Below are positions 10,417 to 21,748 of a stretch of DNA of 64,000 bases, in pieces. A program made the position numbers and the translations under genes. The number at the start of each line of letters is the position of its first letter. Position 1 is the first letter of the stretch. This DNA is from Apiospora phragmitis (taxonomy: Eukaryota > Ascomycota > Sordariomycetes > Amphisphaeriales > Apiosporaceae). The notes under the pieces were generated by a model that saw nothing but the letters and a program-made list of their open reading frames with translations, did no database searches and was not told the DNA's origin. Location of the stretch: the NCBI GenBank assembly GCA_038363925.1, contig JAQQWL010000016.1, positions 434,001 to 498,000 on the forward strand, given 5' to 3'.

Positions 10417-12395
10417 TCACGCCATGGATGACCCAGCCTGGCTACCCATTCTTGTGCTGCCGCCGTGTCGACAGCTTTGGCAGCTGTAGCAAGGCCTCGC
10501 CATCTCTTTCTCCCTCTTCGCCATCGCCGCCTCTCTCCTCTTCGTCTTCTGTCTCTCGATTGCGGCTGGCAGCTTGGTCGCCACTATCAGCGCTATGCAG
10601 ATAATAGCGCCCGTTCCCGCCAGCCCGATCCCTGTCAAGAGCGCGGCTCTATATCCACTCAGCACCCGCTCCTTCGTGACGGCACCCCTCGTTACTTGGG
10701 CCTCCACAGTACCGCCGATGCCTATCCCAATGGACATGCTGTAGTTGATCACAGTAGCAACCAAACTCGCCGCGATGCCCTGGTGTCGTTTGCTTACCGA
10801 GTTCGACAGAAGCAGAGTCGCGGCCGGGAAACTCATGTCCATACCCCAAGATATCACCAGCATGCCTACGAAGGTCTGGCCCCAGTATGTTTGGTCTTCT
10901 GGGACGGTGGCTATAAGTGCGGTAGCTGCCGTAAAGGCCAGCATCGAGATGAGCATCGCAACAGGCGGCCCCAGCTTGTGGAGGACCATGCCGGTTGTCA
11001 AGGATGCAAAGATTCCCATGACGACGATTGGGCTCATCATTCCCGTGGTAAGGAGCGGGGACACTTTTCTGATGACCTGGAGGAATTGCCAGGTGTAGAA
11101 GGACCATATCCCGAAACAAGCCCAACCGCAGGCTACGGCGCCCAAGATCAGCGAAACCTGGGGCGAGAGGGCGTTGAGTGGGACAATGGGGTTTTTGGCA
11201 TAATGACATTCAATCATGATGAAGATGCACATGAGAATACCGCCTACAATCAGCGCCTCCCATATGCTAGGCTCGTTCCACCCAGATATGTGCCCTTGGT
11301 TGAAAGCGAAGTTGATGAGAACCAGGGCAGAAACCCCGGCAGTCGCGCCGGGGACATCGAGCTCAATGAGCCAAGCCCGGAAGGTTTGCGGTCTCCCCCT
11401 CTCGTTCGCAGCCGAAGGAATCGCATAATAGCCAATGATGGCAACAATGCAGAGGGTAAATGAGAATGCCCAGTATGCCACAGGCCACCACAGTAAGGCA
11501 AAGGCACTAGCCCCCGCTGCTCCAATGATGGACCCGCAGGGAGCCATGGCCGCAAATGCAGCAAACACCAATGACTTCTTTCGACCTGGGGGATAAGCCG
11601 CCCCAAGCAGTGCAATGGCATTAGGAAGACACATGGCGGCACCCATGCCTTGCAGGACGCGGCAGACGGTGAAAAGTGCGGGTCCGGAATAGAAGGCGGC
11701 GCCAGCAAGGCATGCCCATAGCGCTGACCATAAGAACCCCGAGAGGAAAATGCGCTTGTACCCATATACATCGCCAAGCTTTCCCGCGACGAGTATAAAG
11801 GTTCCTATGGTCAAGGTGTAGCCAGCTATGAGCCAGCTCAGCTCGGACGGGTTGGTGATGCCCCAAGTCGATCCGATCACATGAATGATCGCAAGGGTCT
11901 GGCCCAGGCCGGCCTCTGCATAATTATTCTCGTCAGTCTTGCTTTCTCCGGGAGCTTCGTTTCGGCTCAATACTTACGAGTACATAGCTGAGCCATGCAT
12001 ACGGTAGTCACGAAGAGGAATTCGTGTAGCCCGGACATGCTCCCGTCGGCGGGCTCGTCCGATACCGTAGACCATCTCACTTGGTCAACGGCAACGGGTC
12101 TCATCAGCTCAAGCGGCTCTATGGAAGCCTCCCGAGGAATCTGCCATACTCTGTTGGGCGAAGTCTGATAGGTACTCCCAGACCTGTAGTACGGATGGTC
12201 CTTGTGGGGTACAGGCGGTGCGGCTGGCAACCCGATCGGGATCGTGTCAATCTCTGGGTTCGACTCGTCCTCGGGATATATGCTCAAGCTTCGGATGTGT
12301 CTTCTATCCATGGTTGCGTCGAACGGTGTGTATACCTCGCTCCGACGATTGTCGTCGGTACTGGTGCTCCAGTACGATTCGCGTAGATGAGCCAT
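10417..12395 (-). CDS. MFS transporter, DHA2 (14-helix drug/H+ antiporter) type, 638 aa
   Basis: Exon 1 is 11978-12395 and exon 2 is 10417-11915. The 62 bp intron (GTAAGT...TATGCAG) restores MAQLCTQAGLGQTL across the junction and the 1917 nt close in frame. A ~120-residue hydrophilic N-terminus precedes the membrane domain. Visible family marks are the helix-1 LGQTLAIIHVIG stretch, WLIAGYTLTIGTFILVAGKLG, and loop 2-3 motif A (GKLGDVYGYKRIF). About 14 hydrophobic segments follow, then a basic cytoplasmic tail (KREKEMARP). It most resembles the ATR1-like branch of proton-coupled exporters; the substrate cannot be told from sequence. The MAHLRES start is chosen because the upstream in-frame extension is not conserved-looking; an earlier ATG at 12542 exists. 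It lies about 470 bp from the RIP island. Confidence 0.9.
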
Positions 12396-14117
12396 GCTTG
12401 TAGCGTGGTGCCCCCTGAATTGGTGTGTGGAAAGAGTGGTTGGGTGACGAGCAAGGTCTACAGGGCCCATCCACGGGAATAAAGACGCGCCTTTCTTATA
12501 TGCCACGCAGCAGCAAATGAACGCGGAATCCTCGAGCAGCATAGGCAGCCAGCTATCCCATTGCGGACCTCCGCATCCCTGTTTGTCTCATGAATCTTGA
12601 GGCATGCTCACAGAACAGTTGCACCAGGTTTCTGAAATCACAGCTTGAACCTACAGAGGTTCGATTGATTCACTGGCTTGGTGATGATGCACCGGATTCT
12701 CGGTATTCGTGAAAGGAAGCGGGTCGGCTCCTCCCCAAGTTCCCCAAGTGTTGGCGAGGCGGGCGAAAGCCACATACAGCGCCCGTCGCATCCATCGTAA
12801 ACTTCTCATTGTCAGATAATCATTCGATTTTGGCGGCAGCCTGTCAAATCTTGGTGGGAGATGGATTCCCCTAGGTTTGCCAGGATGCTCCCGGCCTTTG
12901 GGGCATACCAACTCTGAGTCTCCTTCAGTTCGCAACTGTTCAATTCCGTCCGAAGCCACGCCGTTCTATTCTTCAACGGCCATCAATGAGTAGACATGGT
13001 GATTTTTCGCCCCCTGGATTCCTCATGTTGCCCACATTATAGCCGTGGCCATGGCTGCAAGCAAGACAAATGCCGTATTCGGGAGCGGGATAGCTGAGAG
13101 AGGATGTTTGCTTCACAGACAAGCTTTGGGCTCCTCCGCGGCGGAAATGCACGTCCCGTCCCAAGATTCAATTGGATCCCACCTGCTTAACCCAGGGAAC
13201 AGGAAACAACTCGGCTGTCTACAAGATTCGGACTCAATCACCAAAAGGCTGCTTTACTTTGAGACGTAAGAGATCGCAACAGCATTGGTCTCGCGCTCTA
13301 CGCAAGCGATCCCATGGCATGTCCCTGCTCCTGTCAGCGCCACAGCTCAAGGCCGCCCCTTTCACGACCGATCAGGCAATTGGATCCAGCAACCTTTGAC
13401 CACTGCAGCGACTCGTCAGTAGTATCCGGATGAATGGTTTGAGAGGCATCTGATTAGCACTCTGTCGTTGTCTATGCCATGCTGACTACACTTACTCCAT
13501 CTCAACTCTGAATGATAAGCAGTCTCACTTTGGCAGGATTGCATGAGCGCAATATTGGTTGCTACGAATACACTATGTATTTGGATTTGGCATCCTGATT
13601 CCTGTCATCGCGACCCGTTCCTGCGTCTGCCGCCCGCTTCCCAAGGAAGCTTAACTTAAGCTTTTTTGGTGCAACATCTGCTCACCAATATCAGCCATAT
13701 ACACATTATGTGGTGAGCTATACGATCTGACTAGACCTTGCTAGGATCCAATGGCCGAGTTCCTTCTGTCCTAGGTAATATCGTATCAAGTGCGCCGCCG
13801 TTCCTTCCATATCCCGAGGCCGAGGTTCAGCACAAGTCTTACCTAAACCCGCGAGTGCAAAGCAGGGTGGCGTGAATGGTTTCTCCAGCGGCTTTTCGTG
13901 TGGCATGTCTAAGTGAACTCAATTGCACGCCACCCACCAGAGCTAGGGCGCACCCCCTTTTCTCGACGGATGCTGCGTCTTTCCCCATCGGCCAGGACAA
14001 ATGAATATCTTCAAAGGATCGGTTCCAGCCAGTTTGTGGCTCAAATAACAGGTTCTATTCCTATCCTGGGTATGGGGGATATTACATTAGCGGCCATACG
14101 TTCGGCCGCTGCTACGA
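12396..14117. other. Gene-poor stretch
   Basis: Includes the promoter of the MFS gene at its left end. Short reading frames on both strands (for example near 12651-12959 and 13045-13399) show no recognisable family or codon-like structure. Confidence 0.35.
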
Positions 14118-14642
14118 CTACGTTCCTGCTGCAGGAGTAGGCGCGCGTGCGCGTGTACGGCTACGGCTCATATACACCGTCGCGGAACCCGACCGCCCCC
14201 TCGACCTCGCGATCCCGCCCACCAGCTGCGCCGCCGCGCCCACCAGCGCGACGTCGGCGATCCACTCCATGAACAAGGCGGCCGTCCAGCCCGGGTTCCG
14301 GCACGCGGACGCGTAGCTCACGAGCGCGAGCACCGAAGTCAGCACGCTGGCGCCCACGGCGGCGAAGAACCAGCCGCGGCCGGGCAGCCGGACGCGATCG
14401 CGCGTGTGCGGGCGCACCGCGGGCGACACCAGGCACAGCAGCACCGTCTCGTGCACGAAGAGCTGCGCCAGGCGCTGCCAGAAGCCGGGGTCGTATTTCG
14501 TCACGCACGTCGCGTGCAGGGGCGGCGTCGACGGCGACGAGGCGATGGCGACGGCGAAGCCGAGCAGGACGCTCGTGAAGCTCGCTGTCGTTAGCGTCAC
14601 GATCCAGACGGAGTGCTGGGAGAAGGTGGACCTCTCGGGCAT
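14118..14642 (-). CDS. Small hypothetical membrane protein (174 aa)
   Basis: Single uninterrupted frame with strongly GC-rich third positions, unlike its AT-leaning surroundings. Four hydrophobic segments are visible: about residues 13-33 (VWIVTLTTASFTSVLLGFAV), 62-77 (LFVHETVLLCLVSPAV), 90-110 (WFFAAVGASVLTSVLALVS) and 120-143 (WTAALFMEWIADVALVGAAAQL), followed by an Arg-rich cytoplasmic-looking tail. No family was recognised. It sits beside a decayed CorA-like gene; no functional link can be shown. The ATG at 14642 is the only reasonable start. Confidence 0.55.
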   Translation of the reverse strand: MPERSTFSQHSVWIVTLTTASFTSVLLGFAVAIASSPSTPPLHATCVTKYDPGFWQRLAQLFVHETVLLCLVSPAVRPHTRDRVRLPGRGWFFAAVGASVLTSVLALVSYASACRNPGWTAALFMEWIADVALVGAAAQLVGGIARSRGRSGSATVYMSRSRTRARAPTPAAGT

Positions 14643-14930
14643 GTTTCTGGGGATTCTATAAAGTTGCTGATAATCTTTGGAGTCGCTTTCGTTTCTACTT
14701 GAAATCGATGTACACTTTTTTCTTCAAAATTCATGTAAATCGGGTCCAAGGAGGGAAATAATAGCAGTAATTTGAGAAGGTTTTATTTTCATTTTCACAT
14801 AGGTTGTTTGCCAGCTTGGCAAGTCGGTCATTGTCAGGCGGTGTCACGACCCCTGAGTAGGAAATACGCATCATATCCTCCAAGGAACACAGTCACTCAA
14901 TCGCGTGTCAACTTCGCCAGTCAAAACGTA

Positions 14931-16443
14931 TTACTTCTGAATCAGGTAACCAGTCTTTTTTTCACACCATTGACATAGGTCGCTCGTTTTGCGCGTAGCC
15001 TCTGAAGCAACCCAGAACCGCCATATTGCTAACGTCAGGGCAGTTAAGACAAAGGTAACCACCACGAATATCCATATGTACGGTTACAGCATGCCCCCTG
15101 CGCCACCCTGCCAGTCAAAGAAAGTCATGGAGAAGACCGTCTTGGCCGTCGTAGCTCGGTCAGCAATCGTAATCGATATCAAGGCGAGCGAAATATTATG
15201 ATTCGACTCACAGCAACGAAAGTTCCAGGGAGAAAGGCCATTGTGAGTACAGCAATAGACCTCATGTGGCTGCTGTCTCTTTGGGCGGCCTTCGATATCC
15301 CCACGGTCAAATCGGTGGTGTCCATTGTTGATTTCGCGATATCCAGATTTGTCTTGATGTCTCTACGCGCAATATAATTCCATTCCTACATCTTGTCTTT
15401 AGCATAGAGTACCATGGGTAACTCGGAGAGAAAGCCACTCACAACCTGTGTAGCAAAGTTCATTCCGTCAATGGTAAGAGAAGTCTGTCTGATCTTCTCA
15501 TCGTATTCCAGCAGTAGCTGCTGCAGTCTAGCCTGGATCTGGGTTCCCTGGTGGGCCAGGCACCGCACGAGATTTTCTTGTTCGCATGTGACGTTGAGGG
15601 ATCTATGGGAAGTAGAATAAGCGCAACGGAGCTCGCTCTGGTGCTCGGCCAACTTCTGGAGCTGGGCCTTCCAGTTTTCAAGCCCATTGCGCAGGTGGTT
15701 GAGCTCTATCCATTGAAACATGGTCTCGGAGTCTCTTTCTGGCCTCAAGAGACCTTCAGTGGGCTTCTCGGTCACGGAAGAGGAAGATGAGGCGGGCGTA
15801 TCAGAGACTTCCGGCGCCCTCCTCGAGTCATTGCTGAACTCGCATGCTCGCTGCATCAGCATGCTGTGGAACTCGCTGACCAGTTTCGAGTGTCGGTCTC
15901 TCTCAATGTCGGCGAATAAGAGAAGCAATGTCATCGGGTGCATTATTCGCTTCGAGCCTCTCTGTAGTTTCCCGATCAAGTCCTCGCTCATCCTGGGGTC
16001 GCAGCCGTAGAGAACGGCAAACGTGAATCTCCTGTCGGGTATGTGCGTCGCGGAGAGGGCGAGGTCGCCAGACCATGATGCTGCGGAGCGACAAGTGTAG
16101 ACTTGAATTGGAATTAGTTGGCCGTCGTACTTCTATAGCAACACCGCGTCAGAAAGCTACCCGTACCAGTTGCCTCAGGGGAACTTTCCGCCCATGCGCC
16201 GATCTCAGCAGAACAATGAGCGTCAGTGTTGCGATTGATCACCCGCATAATGGAACTGTGTACCCAGAACACGTTCGCTATCGTTTTGAATGTACCTCTT
16301 GAGAAGGGAGCGATCGAAAGTATCGACGGATCTTGCCATCTGCTGTTGGCACGACCTGCGAAGCTGTTCAAGGGGTCAGGGGCTGAGTTTGACCGGAAGC
16401 GGCGCGGACAACAACGCACATGACACACACTCCATCTCTCCAT
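14931..16443 (-). pseudogene. CorA-like transporter-domain protein, apparently decayed
   Basis: Rebuilt exons on the minus strand: ~15443-16132 (QLIPIQVYTCRSAASWSGD, then DLALSATHIPDRRFTFAVLYG, the MSEDLIGKLQ part and an NHLRNGLENW coiled region), 15212-15385 (DIKTNLDIAKST then SSHMRSIAVLTMAFLPGTFVA), and 14931-15140 (TVFSMTFFDW ... PYIWIFVVVTFVLTALTLAI). Together they match the fungal CorA-like family: soluble N-domain, coiled coil, then two membrane helices. In the last exon, between the two helices, there is an in-frame TAA at 15084-15086; the frame is otherwise open to a normal stop at 14931. CAA-to-TAA would be a RIP-type CpA change. Upstream, 16133-16443 (open reading including FWVHSSIMRVINRN) looks like the N-terminal exon but does not join in phase. 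Read as a recent pseudogene; a shortened protein or sequencing error is possible. Confidence 0.6.
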
Positions 16444-17986
16444 CGAAGTGAATCTTGCTCAAACGTCTGTTCTATAGTCAGTACTCGATGCGTGCTAGAC
16501 TCTTGCTCTTTTTTCTATCTGTGTGTTTACCTTTAGCCATTCTGCCCACTCATCATCATTCGTAAGTTCCCATGTCTTGTCACGCGGCGCATCTCTCTCC
16601 TATCAAATATCAGACGACCTGCCCTCTTCAATGAGCCTTGTGGGGAGCTTCCTCACTTGGTTTCCTTGTGATAGCAGCAGAACTTTGCTGTATCCGGGCT
16701 GGAATCTAAGCACTTTTGTGTCGCGCTCGGAGATGTACGGGTCGCCCCTTAGCCAATCCATAGCGCATCATCATCAGCACATTTCCCCGCCTGTTGGCAG
16801 TACAGAAGGGGTATTTATGGTCGTATTTTTATAGAATAGCGAGGCATTCTTTGAACGTCCCCTGAGGAAGTAAAGCATCATCACATTCCAGAAACGGCCT
16901 GATCTGTAGATCGATCAGGAGTGCCTTGCCATTGCCGGAGTTTTCCAAGTTCCCCAACAAATCGTAAGACGTTGGAGCTCCACAGCCGTGCATATCATAT
17001 CGCATCTGCGATCTGCCCTTTCCCTCCCCCGATTCTTATTCGGCCACGTTACTGTGTTATGGTTGGTGCAATATTCTCATAGGTGGAATCGTATGCTGTC
17101 GTGCATTGGCGAGTTCCATTGCATGTCGGACGCCACGCCACTGCTCATAAGCACAGTCGGTGAGAGTATGGAGTGATGATTACGAACCCCTCTTCGGTTT
17201 CAGTAGCCATCGGGAAAGTATGACTTGCTAGAGGCGCTGCTCACGTACAAGACACAAAGTCCTAGGAGAATTTAGCTGTATGCCTTGATAAAGTATGCTA
17301 TTCCTCATACGACACTTACAATCGTGGTAACTGAGGTGTGTCGGAAGAAGAAAGAAGGCTTACAGCACCAGTCCACAAAGTGTACAAACACACTCCTGCA
17401 CGAACTATCCACAGGACAACCACAACATGCCGAAAAACTACATCGAGCAGATCATGCCGTTCAAGTACCTTTCGTCTACTGGAGATCTAGATAACAAGCT
17501 GAAGGAGGTGCTAGGTCATAGCAAATTTCATATCAGGGTACTACAAACCTCATCTCCTGCTACCACCCTTGGGCTTTATATGCTAGCCTTCACAGCGAGC
17601 TATCGGCTAATCAAATATTGGTGCCTAGATTAGTTCAGAGCACATCTTAATCTAGCACATCTTAATCTCAACGCCCAAGGGCTTATCAAAGGTATGAAAC
17701 TTGGCTTTGGCGATGGGGCTACTTATTAAATAATAACCGAGTTTGACTTTCTTTCTTGGTTTCTAGAGCCAACTGGACGATTTTGCAGAACGTTTGCGGA
17801 ACCATTATTAAGCATAACCCGATGAAGCAAGCGTTAACACAGTGAGAGGTGGCAGGGAAGTATAAGGGGGGACTTACGATGGTATTCGAGTATATATAAT
17901 AACACAGGAAATAGTATATCATCGTTTAATAATATATAACTAACTATATATGAGAGAGATTAGTCACACTGCGGGTTTTCCATTAT
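16444..17986. other. Gene-poor stretch
   Basis: No convincing gene. A 68-codon frame at 17427-17633 (MPKNYIEQIMPFKYLSSTGD...) could be the first exon of a lost gene because it starts in good context after an A/C-rich leader, but nothing continues it. A 15 bp unit (AGCACATCTTAATCT) is repeated twice in tandem at about 17639-17668. Confidence 0.3.
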
Positions 17987-18125
17987 TTAGGAGAAATTCA
18001 ATATTTTAGAGAAAATTCTCGCACGGAGGGTAGATATCCTGGTAGGCCTTCTTGTCTTCTTCGACAGGTAGTCTCCATCTAAAGCCTGATTCTTCAACAT
18101 TTCGCTGAGCTTCGCCAACACTTCA

Positions 18126-19868
18126 TCACACTGCTTGCGGTCTTTTGGTTTCACAAAGTAACATGCTGTTTTCTATGTAATCCAATAGATCGTACAGATA
18201 ATCCGTACATTGTTCTAAACCCTGAAGATATCGAATCCACTGAGGAGAAAGAAGTCAGTTTGGTGGGATCGAAAAAGCCACATATGTAAATAAAAGAGAT
18301 GAATGCTTACGTATATGGCAGAGGACTTGATGGCAGGGGGTCCCAAGGAACCGCGAGACCTTTTTGTTGACTTCCAGAAGTATTCGGTTTCAAAGCGGAC
18401 TGGATAAACCTTCTCACGCAGCCGATTCTCCAGAAATTCCTCGAGCCCCTTGGAGCCAAGAAGGAGCCAGGTCACCATGTCCAGATAAAGACACCCAAGA
18501 CACCAAATGTCATACCGGGGGCTCAGTCTGTTGTCAGAGCGCTCTGCTTCCGCTTCCGGGCCTCGGTATGCCAGACCACAGGGCCTTATTGATGCCGGAC
18601 GGTCTGTCGATCTTGACATAGTGGAGTGGAATACCGTCAAGCCAAAGTCGGATAATTTGAGAACCCCTTCGTTCTTCCTTTCGGACAGGAAAACCAGCAC
18701 ATTGTCGCGTTTGATGTCGCCATGTCTACCAAAAACTTTGTCGTCATCTTCTTGGTCTTCACCCAGAGCGGCTTCGATGCTCTTATGATTAGACTTCACG
18801 TGATGGACTCGAAAAAGACCATCAACGAGACCATGAGCTTGTTGGGCTACCCATTCAGTGTCCACGTAGGCCGGTGTTGGGTGGCTCTTCTCCCATAAAT
18901 CTTTAAGTGTACCGCCGTAAGCCCATGGAAAAAGCAGGTAGTAAGATCCTTTGTGCTGAAAGGAGGTGAGTAGCTCGATAAGATGCTGGTGTTGACCTGA
19001 CTTCCTGAAACTGTCTCGCTCTCTGCGGAGTATACTGGACTCTTTCGATTTCAGTTCTTTCAGAGCAAAGTATGTGCTGCCCCCCCTGCCGGGGTGTCAG
19101 ATACAGTGAACCAAGTAGTTACGGGGTTAGGATGGGATAACGAACACTTGCCTCTTTTTTGGGGAAACTGTGATGCGAGTCATGGATTTTTACCTTGTAC
19201 ACAGAGGACTGACCACCTTCAGCAAAATGACTGTATTGGTTCCAGGGAAGGGTTATTCCGTCGTCAAGAGACCCAAGACTCAGAGGTTGCAAGAAAGGTG
19301 TCAGGGTACACCACTGGTAGTTCTCGAAATCATTCACTGCTTTTGTTTTCCAGCTTTTGAAAAAGTCGAAGGAGCCGCTGTAGTTGCGAGGAATGAGTTC
19401 ATTCCTTCCATCTCGTCTAAAGGGCAGATGGGAGTCGCTGATTCCCTCTTTTTGGAAGACTGAAATTGAGCTTGGCTGGTCTATTAAACTCAAGACGGCG
19501 AACAGTTTCGTGCCTCGACGAGAACAAGCACTGTCAAGCTTGTCAGGGCAAATGAAATTTACAAGCTCATCCAGCTCGGTGGGACTGAGGTCCAACTCGA
19601 GAGACAACTCACGACGGACCGAGTCCGCGTTAATGATTTCTTCTTGGGCATCGAGGGGAAGGAACTTCTTGGCTGAATCTCTGCAGTCAGGTAACGTTCG
19701 CGCCCATAGCTTATCATGGATAGGCTCGTTCCTTCCCGGAGAGGAATTGAGACTGGCATCATAGCCCTCACGTGATGCTATAACAGGGGCATCTGTCATG
19801 GCCGTGGATGGCTCACTTGTAGTTGCTGACGATGCCTCAGGCAATGAGTCGAGTGACTGGTTTTGCAT
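18126..19868 (-). CDS. Serine/threonine protein kinase-like protein with two frame irregularities
   Basis: Exon 1 is 19152-19868, exon 2 about 18311-19085, exon 3 from 18239. A ~215-residue N-terminal region precedes the kinase domain. Motifs: glycine loop FAEGGQSSVYKV, lysine in FALKEL, catalytic loop HGDIKRDNVLVF (HGD replaces HRD, Asp kept), DFG in LSDFGLT, and SPRYDIWCLGCLYLDMVTWLL after an APE-like GPEA. Intron 1 would be a GC-AG intron (19086-19151) and fits only if the seven-G run at 19080-19086 had one G less. Exon 3 reaches a stop at 18126, but removing one T at about 18156 extends a family-like C-terminus (PKDRKQCDEVLAKL...) to a stop at 17987. This architecture is common among fungal accessory kinases near HET/NLR-type loci. 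Pseudogene or sequence error cannot be separated here. Confidence 0.7.
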
Positions 19869-21748
19869 TATGACCAGTGGTCATAAGGCAACGGTGAATC
19901 GAAGTCGGGAAAATGGGAGGCAAGTGAGAGATCAATCACCGTTGGCTCAGATACATGGAACAGGGCAATTGGGCGGATACTCTTTCAAATACACATGGCA
20001 TATACCTGTTACGGAGGGATCCATTTGGCCCTACAGCACGACTGATGTGGGAGAGAGGATTTTATTGGTTCGCTTTCTCGCTTACACTGCTTGTCTGCAG
20101 AGACAGACTTATCTTTCGCACACTTTTCGGATTTGGGGCCTTTCCAAGGCCGCATCTGCAAAGACAACCAGCCACTTATAGAGAGGAAGCTGCAATGGCC
20201 AGAGCCGAGGCCCGCCCCCTCACAGATGCCCAATGACACAGCACAGAGCATGCAGGAAGGGCCAGGCTGTACGGTGAGTGAGAAGTGGCAGTGCAGTCCT
20301 CGCTGCTTACCTACATGTGCTTTGCCTACTTTAATCGACGATGAGTTCAGAAAATTATCCAAGCCTACGAGCATCTCATGAAACACAATCCAAGAGAAGT
20401 CAAACAACCGGAGTCATCGCTGCCGAAAAGGTTGATGACGGTGAATAGAGCCAGCTCACAAAGATGGGTGGCAGGTATGAGTTGGAGAAAAAAAAAGGCT
20501 TCTGCATTTAACCAAGGCCGTATGACTGTATGACCCTACAACGTGCTACCGTCAGACAGCCTGTCCTTAGACTGGGCCAATCGGAGAACGAAAGGAATTG
20601 TGATTGCCTGCGTTTGCGTATGAATTGTGTCAAAATAATCACGGGGATGGGCGATAGTGGTGGGCCTCCTGCATGACGGGCCTCCCGCATAAAATATGCA
20701 ACAATCATCAAGTCGTGATTGGTTGGCAAACATGGTTGGCAAACACCACAGCGTTGCATAGGTAAAGAGGGAGACCCGCCCCCCCCGGAGTGGTAGGCCT
20801 CATGCGTTTTCCGACAGTCTTCCCATTCATGACAGCCACGCTAAACAACTTGCTATATAACACTCTCAGCTAGGATTCATCTGTTCTAATTCATGCCAAA
20901 ATTTCACTTAGATGCTAATGATGTCCCAATAGCGCACCTCGAGCGAGCCTCAAGCGAACCCAATAGCGAATTATGCTCAACTAAGAAACCGATGCTGCAC
21001 CCGACGCTGTGGCACTGGCCACTGCGCTTCCATCTACCTTGGGTAGACCCGAAGAAACATTCCTTCGACGTGCCGGGTGAGAAAGTGAACCTGGTCGAAA
21101 TGGACAAGATATTGAAAAGGGAGCTTGGAAGGGGGGGGCTTATAGGGTCATTGTCAGTCTGCCCCTTTCCATTACATGCAGAAGCAAAACCTAACTTTCA
21201 ACTGCCAACGCGAAGGTTCTACACGAACGATGCACCGTGTATACGTCGCGACCGCTTGACCAGCACGTCATCAACACCATGTGTTATTGAGCCAGAGGCT
21301 GGATTCGAGCCAACAGAGAGTCGTGGAGTTTGCCTTCGCCCCTTCCGACAGACCATACAGAACATGAACGGTTGGTTGCATGGAGAGAAGGACATGATAA
21401 GGCTGACGCGTTAGGGAAATCAGTAGGCAAACACTGTGGATGTATATCATCCGGTTGTATGCGGTAAGAGCTAGTTCAGGACATGTTTAGTGACTCGAGA
21501 TAGATGATCAATAGAGGGCCTCATCAAGCAATCACTGCCGTTTCTCTGTCCAGTTTGGCAGGGAGATAATATGTACTACGATGATATAAAGGCAGCTGTT
21601 ATCTCATATTCGTTCATCATGATTCATTCTATATACAAAATTTAAATGCGGAACGCTTAGCACTATAGTAGGAATAATACCCATACAGGCAGCAGATGCG
21701 CAACAGAGTCATAATCAAGTTCTTGATGGTAAGGGGTGCGCGTACACA
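19869..21748. other. Gene-poor stretch upstream of the kinase
   Basis: Holds the kinase promoter at the left and the 3' side of the CorA-like gene at the right. One 173-codon plus-strand frame (20893-21414) lacks any recognised domain. Short local duplications occur, such as GGGCCTCCTGCAT/GGGCCTCCCGCAT near 20663-20690 and GTTGGCAAACA twice near 20720-20745. Confidence 0.35.

Noticed and set aside
10465..11463. 332-codon plus-strand frame opposite the MFS gene
   Set aside because: It is the antisense of a clearly conserved transporter exon; His/Arg-rich translation without domain.
21285..21350. tRNA-like T-arm (GTTGG, loop CTCGAAT, CCAGC) on the minus strand
   Set aside because: No matching acceptor stem, D-arm or anticodon arm could be found around it, and loop position 54 is C instead of T.
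20893..21414. 173-codon plus-strand reading frame
   Set aside because: Starts well but has no recognised domain, odd composition and no intron or neighbour support; kept only as a note in the gene-poor entry.
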